Source: Rhodospirillaceae bacterium
Lineage (GTDB): Bacteria > Pseudomonadota > Alphaproteobacteria > Dongiales > Dongiaceae
Assembly (NCBI GenBank): GCA_008012315.1
Contig: SSEL01000012.1
Coordinates: 62,001-126,000, forward strand
Length of the DNA stretch: 64,000 nt
Reading direction: 5' to 3'
The position numbers were made by a program, and so were the translations under genes. Shown here piece after piece: positions 44,757 through 54,293 of this stretch; the first letter of the stretch is position 1; each line of letters opens with the position of its first letter. The notes under the pieces are model-generated. The model saw only the letters and a list, made by a program, of their open reading frames with translations, had not been told where the DNA came from and did not search any database.

Positions 44757-45707
44757 TTATAACCCGCCGCCATGCGACTTGGCGTAGCTGCCGGGTGACT
44801 GACCGAATTTGCGTCGGAAGATGCGAGCGAAATAGTTGTGGTCGCGATAGCCGCAGCGAAAAGAGATCTGGCTGAGGAATTCCTGGGTGTGGAGAAATTC
44901 CCGGCGCTGCAGAAGAGACACGGCATGTTCCAAGCGGACCGAATGAATGTAGGCGGTGCATGTCGTGCTACGGCTCGTGAAAAGTGACTGGAGCTTGCGT
45001 AGCGACATGCCGGCTTCGGCGGCGACCATTGAAGGCGTCAACTTTGGATCTGCATGGCCATCTCTGATGATGGCGCAGACACGCTTGAACGCTGCATCGG
45101 GAAGCGGCATGGCTTCGGTCTGTGGTTCGAAAAGCACGGCCACGAGATCATAGATGATCCGCTGCATCTGATTGCTGGCCCAGTCGGACAGCTTGCCCGC
45201 TTCATCCGCATCGACAAGAATCTGGCGAAGGGCGCGCTCTGCCGCCATTCCCCGGTGACCAGGCTGTCCGCCTTGCAGCTCGCGTCCGACATAGAACATG
45301 AAAGACGCGCGCGGGAGAACCAGATCGAATTGGATGCCGCCGTTATTGACGAGCAAAGACGGTCGGGCGGCATCCAAAAGAACGATATCGCCAGGTGCGA
45401 GTACCGTAACCTGATCGCTTTGTATCACGGTTGTGGAGCCGGCATCCTGAAACAGGACGTGGTAGTGGTCGGCCTTATCGGACCGGATGTCGTCGTATTC
45501 CCGGCTGACCGTATAGGCATAATGTGGTGCGTCATCATGCTTCGTGGCGCCCAACTCGAAGCCATATGTGCTCAGGTTCGACCGCAAGGTGGTGAAGGTT
45601 TTCGGTTCCGGAACCTTGGGCGTTCCCCAGGGGTAGGCGCGGAGTGCATCTCCCCAGGCTTCATATGTTCTTGGGTATGCCTTGGTGAAGTCGAAGCGCG
45701 ATCGCAT
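44757..45707 (-). CDS. AraC-family transcriptional regulator
   Basis: The 316-residue protein has an N-terminal AraC_binding_2-type sensor (YTVSREYDDIRSDKADHYHVLFQDAGST, LAPGDIVLLDAARPSLLV). A C-terminal AraC double HTH follows (about 215-310; LTPSMVAAEAGMSLRKLQSLFTS, ISFRCGYRDHNYFARIFRRKFGQSPGSY). It is divergent from the glycosyltransferase gene with a 361-base shared region, so it is a likely regulator of the glycosyltransferase and GST genes. Its base composition is lower in GC than the flanks. Confidence 0.9.
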   Translation of the reverse strand: MRSRFDFTKAYPRTYEAWGDALRAYPWGTPKVPEPKTFTTLRSNLSTYGFELGATKHDDAPHYAYTVSREYDDIRSDKADHYHVLFQDAGSTTVIQSDQVTVLAPGDIVLLDAARPSLLVNNGGIQFDLVLPRASFMFYVGRELQGGQPGHRGMAAERALRQILVDADEAGKLSDWASNQMQRIIYDLVAVLFEPQTEAMPLPDAAFKRVCAIIRDGHADPKLTPSMVAAEAGMSLRKLQSLFTSRSTTCTAYIHSVRLEHAVSLLQRREFLHTQEFLSQISFRCGYRDHNYFARIFRRKFGQSPGSYAKSHGGGL

Positions 45708-46068
45708 GCCAATTCACTCCATCATAAGCCCCGGATGAATCTCATTGGAATTCGGATTGAGTTTACGAAACTCGCGCGTCAACGCATCGACGTGCTGTTT
45801 CGAATAATCTGGAATGCGACGTACTAATCATTTGCGCGTTTGTCCTATCAATCCTGCTGGATGAACGCGCCATTACATCCAATTATACGTTATCGCTCCG
45901 CGCCAACATGGGCAACTCGGACTGGCCCATATGTAATCGCCGTCACGTGTAATGGTCGAGAGGCGAGTCATCATCATCGTCAGCAATCAGCAAGCTCCTG
46001 CTCATTCCTCCAGTTCATCCGATTAAGCACCGCGTTTCATTGCCGCCGTATGTCAGGTAGATCATCCA
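45708..46068. other. Divergent promoter region between the AraC regulator and the glycosyltransferase
   Basis: This 361-base region should carry promoters for both genes and any AraC-type operator. I found no convincing repeat pair or terminator in it. Its base composition is lower in GC than the core genes. Confidence 0.4.
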
Positions 46069-47346
46069 ATGCACCACAATATTCTCATCGCCGCTTGGGG
46101 TGGGCCAGGTCATCTCGGCCCAATGTTGACTGCAGCGAGACAGTTATGTGAGCACGGTCACAGTGTCCGTTTCCTTTCGCGGGCTGATGCGCACAGGGAA
46201 GTGGAAACGGCAGGATTCGGGTTTTCTACCTGGCACCGTGAGCCAAAAATTTCTCCGATCTCTACGTGCCGCAGCGGTCTGCAATATGCCTGTGACCATC
46301 TGCTTTTTGGACCCGCGGCAGCACGCGCCGCGGATATGCGTGAGGAAATCGAGCGCGTACCAACGGAGGCCTTGCTTGGCGATAGCGCGCTGTTTGGTTC
46401 AGCAGTCGCTGTGGAAGCCGCAGGCATCCCATATGCGCTGCTCTCACCGACAATCAGCCTCCGTCCGCTACCCGGTGTGCCGCCCATAACCAGCCGCTTA
46501 ACAGCCCCTGTGACGACAAGAGACCGTGTGAGAGTGGCGGAAGCGACCAAACAATATATCGCGCTGATGAACAGATGGCTGCCGATGCTGAATGAGGCCC
46601 GTGCAAGCCAGGATCTCGCACCGGTGGATAGCATTTTGGAGATATTCGATCGCGCCGATCGTTTTCTGATCGCGATGAGTGCGGCATTTGACTTTGCTGC
46701 AGATTATCTCCCGGAGAATGTCCGCTATATAGGGCCGCTCCTGGATCGTTCAGCCTGGGCGAAGCCATGGAACTCTTCTTGGCTCACCGGCCCGCGCGTC
46801 GAGCCGAGCCGCCTGCGTGTTTTGGTCTCTTTCAGCACCACCAACCAGAATCAGGCCGATGCACTGCAACGCACCGCGAGGGCTGTGGCGCAAGCGGGGC
46901 TGGAGGGCGTCGCGACATTGGGACCCGAAGTGAACGCTGCGGCACTCAGGGCGCCACCGAACGTCACATTGCTGGACAGTGCACCACATGACGCGGTGAT
47001 GCCATGTGTCTCGATGGTTGTGACGCATGGCGGCCACGGAACCGTCAGCCGTGCCTTGTCGCATGGCCTGCCGCTCCTGGTCATGCCGATGGGGCGGGAC
47101 CAGAACGACATCGCATTGCGAGTCAAAGCGCAGGGTGTCGGCCTGGTCTTGCCGTCGGATGCCCCAGAAGCCGACATCGCTGCTGCCTTGATCCGCCTTT
47201 CAACGGAGCCTCACTTCGGCATTGCTGCCCGCCGGCTCAAGGATGCGATGGCGATCGAGATTAAATCCCAACGTCTCGTGATCGAGATGGAAGAGATCGT
47301 GAGGGCAGCTCGCCCACGTCATACCTGTCAAGGAGGATGGAGATGA
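46069..47346 (+). CDS. GT1-family (MGT-like) glycosyltransferase
   Basis: The 425-residue enzyme opens HNILIAAWGGPGHLGPMLTAARQLCEHGH and has the C-terminal nucleotide-sugar signature VVTHGGHGTVSRALSHGLPLLVMPMGRDQND. It is of the macrolide/flavonoid glycosyltransferase type, GT-B fold, which attaches sugar from UDP- or dTDP-sugars to small lipophilic acceptors. Paired with a GST and an AraC regulator it suggests detoxification of an aromatic or antibiotic compound. It overlaps the GST gene by 4 bases. Confidence 0.88.
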   Translation: MHHNILIAAWGGPGHLGPMLTAARQLCEHGHSVRFLSRADAHREVETAGFGFSTWHREPKISPISTCRSGLQYACDHLLFGPAAARAADMREEIERVPTEALLGDSALFGSAVAVEAAGIPYALLSPTISLRPLPGVPPITSRLTAPVTTRDRVRVAEATKQYIALMNRWLPMLNEARASQDLAPVDSILEIFDRADRFLIAMSAAFDFAADYLPENVRYIGPLLDRSAWAKPWNSSWLTGPRVEPSRLRVLVSFSTTNQNQADALQRTARAVAQAGLEGVATLGPEVNAAALRAPPNVTLLDSAPHDAVMPCVSMVVTHGGHGTVSRALSHGLPLLVMPMGRDQNDIALRVKAQGVGLVLPSDAPEADIAAALIRLSTEPHFGIAARRLKDAMAIEIKSQRLVIEMEEIVRAARPRHTCQGGWR

Positions 47347-48075
47347 TCCGTTTCTACTATCATGCGACGCCCAATGCCGCGAAGGTTGCGCTGTTCCTGG
47401 AGGAAACGCATATGCCTTACACGGTGGTACCCGTTGAAACCTTTAAAGGCGAGCAACATACCGCGGCGTTTCGCGCAATCAATCCGAATGGCAAGGTGCC
47501 GGCCATCATCGATACCGACGGGCCGGGTGGCAAAGAAGTGCGCGTTTTCGATTCCACGGCGATATTGATCTATCTGGCGGAGAAGATCGACCGCCTCATG
47601 GGGAAACCCGAGGACAGGCCGGAGCTGCTTTCATGGCTTCTCTTCATTGCCTCGGGCCTCGGCCCATTCTCCGGTCAGGCAATCTATTTCCACTTTGCGG
47701 CTCATCATTTCCAGTTTGCCGAGCGCGACATCCCCGCATTCGCCATTAACCGTTGTCGACGCGAAGCCGAGAGGCACTATCAGGTCCTCAACGACCACCT
47801 GGCCGATCGCGATTACATCCTCGGCGGCGAGTATACGATCGTCGATATCTCCGCCTGGGGCTGGCTTGATCGGGCGTCAAAGGTGTTGAAGCAGGAGGAC
47901 GATCCGCTTGGGGGGGGGTCCTGAACTGAGGCGGTGGTTTTCGACCGTGGATTCACGACCGGCCGTGTTCCGCGCCAGGAAGATTGGCGAAAGGCATAAT
48001 TTCAAGATGGAGTTCGACGAGGAAGCGCAGCATGCCTTGTTCCCGTCGAACTACTCTCCCGCTCGCAAGAAATAA
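47343..48075 (+). pseudogene. Glutathione S-transferase, frameshifted in a run of nine G
   Basis: AGGAGG lies six bases before ATG 47343. The N-terminal thioredoxin-fold part (YYHATPNAAKVALFLEETHMPY, NPNGKVPAIID, DSTAILIYLAEK) and the start of the helical domain (DRDYILGGEYTIVDISAWGWL) are intact. The frame then ends early at 47922-47924, just after a G run at 47910-47918. With one G fewer the frame continues through RRWFSTVDSRPAVFRARK to TAA at 48073-48075, a normal GST C-terminus. The full span is 3n+1 bases, agreeing with one extra base. It may be an indel error, a dead gene or slippage. Confidence 0.85.
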
Positions 48076-48110
48076 ATCGCGGCGCCCGATTGTAAGCACC
48101 GCCGCGTTTC

Positions 48111-48926
48111 TCAAAAATCCGCGAAAGCGTCGATGGCGGCGCGATCATAGCCTTTGCTGGCGACCAGCAATTGCTTGGAATATGGATGGGTGAGGCTGCT
48201 GGCGGCGAGTTGCGCTGCATCCGCCAACTCGACGATCTCGCCCTTGCGCATCAACGCGAGGCGGTTGCACATCTGGCCGACCACGGCGAGGTCGTGGCTG
48301 ACCAGCAGGTAGGTGAGGCGGAGATCGCGCTGCAAGTCGCTCAGGAGGTTCAGGATTTCCGCCTGGATCGAGACGTCGAGGGCGGAGGTGGGTTCATCCA
48401 GCAGGATCACCTGCGGCCGCAGGATCAGGGCGCGGGCGATGGCGACGCGCTGGCGCTGGCCGCCGGAAAGCTGGTGCGGATAGCGGAAGCGGAAGGAGGC
48501 GCCGAGCTGGACCTGGTCGAGCGCCGCGCGGACCTTGCTTTCGGCATCCTTGATGCCGTGGACGGCAAGCGGCTCCGAGAGGATGCGGTCGATCGTGTGC
48601 TTGGGATGCAGCGACCCATAGGGGTCCTGGAACACCATCTGCACGGTCTTGAAGAAATCCTTTTGCCGCCGCGCGGCCAGATTATGGCCGGCGATAACGA
48701 CCTTGCCCTGCCAGCTGGGATTGAGCCCCGCAAGCACGCGCAATACCGTCGATTTGCCCGAGCCGGATTCACCGACCAGGCCGAAGCTCTCGCCTCGATC
48801 GACCTGGAAGCTGACCTGCTTCACCGCCGCGACTTCCTGCTTGCCGGCGCCGAAGCTGACATTCAGGTCGCGGACGGCGATCATCGCATCGTCGTCGATC
48901 GGGCTGGAATCGTTGGCGGGGATCAT
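48111..48926 (-). CDS. dppF: Oligopeptide/dipeptide ABC transporter ATPase (DppF type)
   Basis: The 271-residue ATPase has Walker A (GLVGESGSGKSTVLRVLAG), signature (LSGGQRQRVAIARAL), Walker B (VILLDEPTSALD) and the switch His (LVSHDLAVV). The QMVFQDPYGSLHPKHTIDRILSEPL segment is that of the DppF/OppF subgroup. It is the last gene of a five-gene minus-strand operon and its ATG overlaps the previous stop (ATGA). The oligopeptide C-terminal extension typical of DppD/OppD is short here. Confidence 0.9.
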   Translation of the reverse strand: MIPANDSSPIDDDAMIAVRDLNVSFGAGKQEVAAVKQVSFQVDRGESFGLVGESGSGKSTVLRVLAGLNPSWQGKVVIAGHNLAARRQKDFFKTVQMVFQDPYGSLHPKHTIDRILSEPLAVHGIKDAESKVRAALDQVQLGASFRFRYPHQLSGGQRQRVAIARALILRPQVILLDEPTSALDVSIQAEILNLLSDLQRDLRLTYLLVSHDLAVVGQMCNRLALMRKGEIVELADAAQLAASSLTHPYSKQLLVASKGYDRAAIDAFADF

Positions 48927-49774
48927 CGCGTCACCGGATGTTGCGGCAGCGGATTTTTCCAGGCCGGATCGCGGACCAGGGTGCGCAAGGCTTGCGCCGG
49001 CTTGCCAAGCTCCGGCAGGCAGGCGAGCAGGCCTTTTGTATAAGGGTGCTGTGCGTCGTGGAGGTGCTTGGCATTCACCTCTTCCATGATCTGGCCGGCA
49101 TACATGACAAGCACCCGGTCGCAGAACGAGGCCACCAGATTAAGATCGTGGCTGATGAAGATCAGACCCATGTCGCGCTTGCGCACCAGATCGTCGAGAA
49201 TGGCCAGGACCTGCAGCCGCACGGTCACATCGAGGGCGGAGGTCGGCTCGTCGGCGATCAGCAATTCAGGCTCGGTGATCAGCATCATGGCGATCATCGC
49301 CCGCTGCCCCATGCCGCCGCTCAATTCATGCGGCCAGGCGCGATAAACCCGCTCCGGATCGCGGATGCGCACCGCTTCCAGCATTTCCATGGAGCGCGCC
49401 TTGGCTTGCTTGCCACGATAGCGGTCGCGGCAGGCTTCCAGCAACTGGTCGCCGATCCGCATCACTGGGTTGAGCGAGTATTTCGGGTCCTGCATCACCA
49501 TGGCGATGCGCTTGCCGCGGATTGCCCGCCATTGCGCGGCATCGAGGCCGAGCAGCGACTGGCCGTCGAAATCGAGCCGGTCGGCGCTCACCTTGCCCGG
49601 CGTCAAGCCGAGGATGGCGCGGACACTCTGGGACTTGCCGGAGCCGGATTCACCGACGATAGCGAGCTTTTCCCGCCCCATGCTGAAACTCATATTGCGC
49701 ACGACGTGGGAGATGCCGGTCGGCGTATCGAAACGGATATTGAGGCTCTCGACCTGAAGCAGCGATGTCGTCAT
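48923..49774 (-). CDS. dppD: Oligopeptide/dipeptide ABC transporter ATPase (DppD type)
   Basis: The 283-residue ATPase has Walker A (AIVGESGSGKSQSVRAILGL), signature (ELSGGMGQRAMIAMML), Walker B (LLIADEPTSALDVT), the switch His (ISHDLNLV) and the C-terminal DppD cap (HPYTKGLLACLPELG). ATG 49774 is chosen because GAGGAAGG lies just upstream; the frame is open back into the permease gene. It pairs with the DppF-type ATPase. Confidence 0.9.
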   Translation of the reverse strand: MTTSLLQVESLNIRFDTPTGISHVVRNMSFSMGREKLAIVGESGSGKSQSVRAILGLTPGKVSADRLDFDGQSLLGLDAAQWRAIRGKRIAMVMQDPKYSLNPVMRIGDQLLEACRDRYRGKQAKARSMEMLEAVRIRDPERVYRAWPHELSGGMGQRAMIAMMLITEPELLIADEPTSALDVTVRLQVLAILDDLVRKRDMGLIFISHDLNLVASFCDRVLVMYAGQIMEEVNAKHLHDAQHPYTKGLLACLPELGKPAQALRTLVRDPAWKNPLPQHPVTR

Positions 49775-49784
49775 CCGGCCTTCC

Positions 49785-50711
49785 TCACTGCTCGCGCGGA
49801 TCGAAGACATCGCGCAACCCGTCGCCGATCAGGTTGAAGCCCAGGCTGACGATGAAAATGGCGATGCCGGGGAAGGTCGAGATCCACCACTGATCCAGCA
49901 AATGTTCCCGGCCGCTGGAAACCATGGCGCCCCATTCCGGCGAGGGCGGCTGCGCGCCGAGGCCGAGGAAGCCGAGTCCTGCGGCGGTCAGGATGATGCC
50001 GGCCATGTCGAGCGAGACGCGGACAATCAGCGAGGACATGCACATCGGCATGATCTGGCCGATGATAATGCGTAGGGGCGAGGCGCCGCTCATGCGCGCG
50101 GCGGCGACATAGTCGGAATTGCGCACCGCCAATGTCTCCGCACGAGCGAGACGGGCATAAGGCGGCCAGACGGTGAGGGCAATGGCGAGCACCGCGTTCT
50201 CGATGCCTGGGCCCAGGGCAGCGGCGAAAGCAAGCGCCAGGATCAGGCGGGGGAAAGCCAGGAAAACGTCCGTCACGCGCATCAGCACGGCTTCCACCCA
50301 GCCGCCGGCATAACCGGCGACCGTGCCGATGACGAGGCCGATCGGTGCTGCTGTCACCGCCACCAGGAAGACGATCATCAGCGTGATGCGCGAGCCATAG
50401 ATGATGCGGCTCCACAAATCGCGGCCCTGCTGGTCGGTGCCGAGGATATTGACCTCGTTGGGTGGCAAGAGGCGATGGCCGAGATCGCCGGCCAGCGGAT
50501 TGTGGCTGGTGAGCAGGGGGGCAAAGATCGCCGTAAGCACCAGGATGACGAAAATCAGCAGGCCGGCCATGGCCAGCGGATTGCGCAGGAAGCCGCGCCA
50601 GCCGAGATAGGCCCGGCCGAGCCTGGCCTGCATCCGCGAATGGGGCGTTTCCGTCAGCAGCCAGCCGCGCCAGCTCATCGATGGCGGCAGATTGTCGTTG
50701 GCGAGGCTCAT
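49785..50711 (-). CDS. dppC: Oligopeptide/dipeptide ABC permease (DppC type)
   Basis: The 308-residue permease has six membrane helices, an N-terminal OppC_N region (FLRNPLAMAGLLIFVILVLTAIFAPLL), HRLLPPNEVNILGTDQQGRDLWSRIIYGSRIT and the permease EAA loop (VAAARMSGASPLRIIIGQIMP). It forms the channel with the DppB-type protein encoded just upstream. Confidence 0.92.
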   Translation of the reverse strand: MSLANDNLPPSMSWRGWLLTETPHSRMQARLGRAYLGWRGFLRNPLAMAGLLIFVILVLTAIFAPLLTSHNPLAGDLGHRLLPPNEVNILGTDQQGRDLWSRIIYGSRITLMIVFLVAVTAAPIGLVIGTVAGYAGGWVEAVLMRVTDVFLAFPRLILALAFAAALGPGIENAVLAIALTVWPPYARLARAETLAVRNSDYVAAARMSGASPLRIIIGQIMPMCMSSLIVRVSLDMAGIILTAAGLGFLGLGAQPPSPEWGAMVSSGREHLLDQWWISTFPGIAIFIVSLGFNLIGDGLRDVFDPREQ

Positions 50712-50736
50712 CCTGCGTTACCCTTGGACCAATGCC

Positions 50737-51738
50737 TTATCGGGCTCTCGGATCGAGAACCCGATAGGCGAGGTCAGTCAGCATATTGATGAAGATGAAG
50801 GCGCAGCCCACGACCAAGGTTCCGCCCAGCACCGCCGTCATATCGAGGGCGAAGAGGGAGTCGGTGATATAGAGGCCGAGGCCGCGCCAGACGAAGACCG
50901 TTTCGGTCAGCACCGAGCCTTCCAGCAGGCTGGCATAAGACAGCACGATCACGGTCAGCAGCGGCACCAGGATATTGCCCATGGCATGACGCCAGATGAT
51001 CTTGCGCTCGGAAACGCCTTTCACCCGTGCGGTCAAAATGTATTCCTGGCGCAACTGGCCCAGCATCAGCGAGCGGGTCATGCGGCTGATATAAGCGAGC
51101 GAGTAATAGCCGAGGATCGAGGCGGGCAGGATCAGGTGCATCAAGGCATTCTTGAACATTTCCATGTCACCGCTGATCAGCGTATCAATGGTCATGATAC
51201 CGGTGACGGGCTCGATCATATCCTCGTAGCCGAAATCGAGCCGACCCGGACCGGGCAGCCATTCCAGCTTGGCGTAGAACAGCAGCAGACCCATCAGGCC
51301 CAGCCAGAAGACGGGCACGGAATAGCCGAACAGGCCAAGGAAGCGCACCAGATGATCGGGCCATCGGTCCTTGCGCACCGCCGCCCAGACGCCGGCCGGC
51401 ACGCCGATGATGATGCCGATCAGCGTCCCGGCGGTCGCGAGTTCGAGCGTGGCGGGAAAGACCTGGACTATATCGTCCAGGATCGGCCGGCCGGTACGCG
51501 GCGAAACGCCGAGATCGCCCCGCGCCACATGGCTGATATAGGTGAAGAATTGCTGCCACAGCGGCTGGTCCAGGCCCATTTCCTGACGGGTCCGGGCATA
51601 GACCTCCGCCGAAGCATGGTCACCGACGACGGCGAGCACCGGGTCGGCCGGAAGAATCCGGCCGATGAAGAAGGTCACCAGCAACAGACCGAACAAGGTC
51701 GTGATGACCGATACAAGAACCCGGAAACTCGCCTTCAT
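50737..51738 (-). CDS. dppB: Oligopeptide/dipeptide ABC permease (DppB type)
   Basis: The 333-residue permease begins with the usual DppB membrane helix (FRVLVSVITTLFGLLLVTFFIGRILPADPV). It has the MGLDQPLWQQFFTYISHVARGDLG segment and an EAA loop (TARVKGVSERKIIWRHAMGNILVPLL). Six helices are predicted. It is 28 bases downstream of the binding-protein gene. Confidence 0.92.
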   Translation of the reverse strand: MKASFRVLVSVITTLFGLLLVTFFIGRILPADPVLAVVGDHASAEVYARTRQEMGLDQPLWQQFFTYISHVARGDLGVSPRTGRPILDDIVQVFPATLELATAGTLIGIIIGVPAGVWAAVRKDRWPDHLVRFLGLFGYSVPVFWLGLMGLLLFYAKLEWLPGPGRLDFGYEDMIEPVTGIMTIDTLISGDMEMFKNALMHLILPASILGYYSLAYISRMTRSLMLGQLRQEYILTARVKGVSERKIIWRHAMGNILVPLLTVIVLSYASLLEGSVLTETVFVWRGLGLYITDSLFALDMTAVLGGTLVVGCAFIFINMLTDLAYRVLDPRAR

Positions 51739-51766
51739 GCCGATCTACCTCAATCCCTGACCGACG

Positions 51767-53369
51767 TCAGTTCTTGACGACGTCGTGGTAGAGATTGAGG
51801 TCGAAGGTCGGACCGACGACGAAACCGTCGACGGACTTCTTCACGGCGGCTGTTTCGATCTGCTGGAACATGATCAGATAGGGGCCGTCATCCAGCACCT
51901 TCTTCTGGATGTCCTTGTACATCTCGACGCGCTTGGCGTTGTCCTTTTCGTCGCGCGCGGCATAGACCTCCTTGGTCAGTTCCGGCACGAACCAGGAATT
52001 GCGCCAGGCCAGCAGCTTGTTCTTGGCGTCGTCACTGTTATCGGCATTGGTGGCATAGCCTTCCGCATTGGAATGCGGATCCTGGTAGTCGGAGCCCCAC
52101 TGGCCGATATAGATGTCATGCTGGCGGGCGCGATAGCGCGTCAGCGTCTGCTTGTTATCGGCCGGCTTGATCTCCAGCTTCACACCGGCCTTCGCCCAGG
52201 TCGACTGGATCGCCTGCGCCAGTTCCATCGTCTCGGTCTTGTTGGTGGTATCCATCGTCACGCTGAAACCGTTTTCCAGGCCGGCCTTCTTCAGCAGTTC
52301 CTTGGCCTTGGCGACATCCAGCGTATAGGGCATGTCGTCCGACGCGCCGAGCTGACCGTCCGGCAGGATGGTCTGGTGCGGCTTGCCGACGCCCTTGAAC
52401 AGGGTCTTGGCGAGGCCGTCGTAGTCAACCAGGTATTTGAGCGCCTTTCGCACTTCCGGCTTCGCCAGATACTGGTTCTTCATGCTGAAGCCGAGATACC
52501 AGAGCGTCGCCTTGGAGGCCGATTCCATCTTGACGTTCTTGTCGCCTTCCAGCGCGGTGAGCTGATCGCCGGTCACGTTGCGGGCGATATCGACGTCACC
52601 CTTCTGCAGCAGCAATTGCTGGGTGGCGCTTTCCGTCACGTTCTTGATCAGGACGCGCTTGATCTTCGGCACGCCATTCCAATAGTGCTGGTTGGTGACC
52701 AGAATCAGCGACTGGTTCGGCTTCCAATCCTTCAGGAAGAAGGGGCCGGAACCGGCATAATGGGTCTTCAGCCAGCCATTGCCCAGGTCGCCATCTTTCT
52801 CATGCGACATGACCAGCTTCTTGTCGACGATCGAGCTGACATAGGTCAGGCAGTTCAGGAAGAAGCTGGGCGCATAGGCCTTATCCAGCTCGACTTCCAG
52901 TCGAGGGGTCCTTCGCGCGGATCTTCTCCTTGGCGTTTTCCTTGGTGATCCCGAACTGGCCCAGGATGAAGGCCGGGCTCTTGTCGAGCATCACGTAACG
53001 CTGCAGCGAGAAAGCGGCGTCCTCGGCGGTCAGGTCGTTGCCCGACTGGAACTTGATGCCGGAGCGGATCTTGAAGCTCCAGGTCTTGCCGTCGGGGCTG
53101 ATGGTCCAGCTTTCGGCGACGCGGTTCAGGATCTTTGAGGTATCCTTGACGTCGAGCACGACGAGATGGTCGTAGACATTGGCCTGATATTCCGAACTGG
53201 AGAATTCGTAAATTTCGGCCGGATCGAGCGAGATCAGATCGTCGATCACATAGGCCATCACCAAAGTGTCTTTTGGCGTCGCAGCATGGGCCGCTTGGCC
53301 GGCAGCAAAGCTACCGGCAGCCAGCGTCACCATCAGCGCCGCCACGGCCGATTTCGTCAGCAGTCTCAT
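51767..53369 (-). pseudogene. dppA: Peptide-binding protein of the ABC transporter (SBP family 5), apparent single-base frameshift
   Basis: The gene starts at ATG 53369 with a signal peptide (SAVAALMVTLAAGSFAAGQAAHA) and reads as an SBP_bac_5 protein to about residue 155 (AKEKIRAKDP). It then shifts frame and stops near 52880. A second frame covers the rest, from VELDKAYAPSFF through GSGPFFLKDWKPNQSLIL to the end at 51767. The total is 3n+1 bases, so one extra base at about 52895-52908 explains it. The spot lies in a small inverted repeat (TCGACT/AGTCGA at 52890-52904). Corrected length would be about 533 residues, normal for the family. Confidence 0.88.
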
Positions 53370-53678
53370 CAAATGTCTCCCAGTTTGCCGTCCTGCGCCC
53401 TCGACGGTTTTCCACCGTCCATGCCCCGCGCGCCGCTACAAGCGTCTCGGCCGGGGAGGGCGTGAAACGCTATCACGGTTGTGTCATCCAGGTAAACGAT
53501 ATCTGCCCGATCGGTCAGAATGTGACCGGGTTGGCGCTGGAAAAGATCGGGGACGTGGCTATCCTGCAGCTTTCACGGTTAACCGGAATGCCGGCTCTTA
53601 TCGAATTGACGGCGACTCGCCGTCGCTTTGATCGCAGTGCCGACAGATCGCCGGTGCGACATGCGGAGAGTTCGAGTG
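53370..53678. other. Divergent region between the binding-protein gene and the first acetyltransferase
   Basis: This 309-base region holds the GGGAGA ribosome site of the binding-protein gene at its left end and GGAGAG before the acetyltransferase ATG at its right end. Open frames across it look like chance. No clear operator or terminator was found. Confidence 0.4.
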
Positions 53679-54293
53679 ATGACGAGCGCGGCCAATCCCG
53701 ACGGCGTAATTCAAACATCGCACTTGCTGTTACGTAGCTGGCGCGACAGCGACCTGCCGGCTTTCGCCGCGCTGAACAACGATCCCCGGGTCATGGAATT
53801 CATGCCGAAGCTTTTGAGCCGCGAGGAAAGCGATGCGATGGCGGCGCGCATCCGCATGCTGATGGCGATCCAGGGTTTCGGCTTCTGGGCGGTCGAGGTG
53901 CCCGGTATTGCCGATTTCATCGGTTTCGTCGGCTTGCACCGGCCGAGCTTCGAGGCGCCGTTCACGCCCTGCGTGGAAATCGGCTGGCGCCTCGCGCGGG
54001 CCTATTGGGGCAAGGGCTATGCGACCGAGGCGGCGCGGGCGGCGCTCGCGCATGGCTTCACCGCACTCGGCCTCAACGAGATCGTGTCTTTCACCGTGCC
54101 GGCCAACCGGCGGTCGCGCGCCGTGATGGAACGTCTCGACATGACACGCGACCCGGCCGAGGACTTCGACCATCCGGTCCTGGCGGTGGGCGATCCCTTG
54201 CGGCGGCATGTCCTCTATCGCCTGACACGGGAAAAATGGCGGGCCGGACAAGATTCTCTCGAAGCTGCCGCGACAGGAGCAATGGGCGAATGA
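53679..54293 (+). CDS. GNAT acetyltransferase, RimJ/RimL type
   Basis: The 204-residue enzyme has the Acetyltransf_3 pattern: HLLLRSWRDSDLPAFAALNNDPRVMEFMP, EIGWRLARAYWGKGYATEAARAAL (acetyl-CoA loop) and VPANRRSRAVMERLDM. It probably acetylates a protein N-terminus or small molecule. ATG 53679 follows GGAGAG; the frame is open from 53628. It overlaps the next gene by ATGA. Confidence 0.88.
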   Translation: MTSAANPDGVIQTSHLLLRSWRDSDLPAFAALNNDPRVMEFMPKLLSREESDAMAARIRMLMAIQGFGFWAVEVPGIADFIGFVGLHRPSFEAPFTPCVEIGWRLARAYWGKGYATEAARAALAHGFTALGLNEIVSFTVPANRRSRAVMERLDMTRDPAEDFDHPVLAVGDPLRRHVLYRLTREKWRAGQDSLEAAATGAMGE

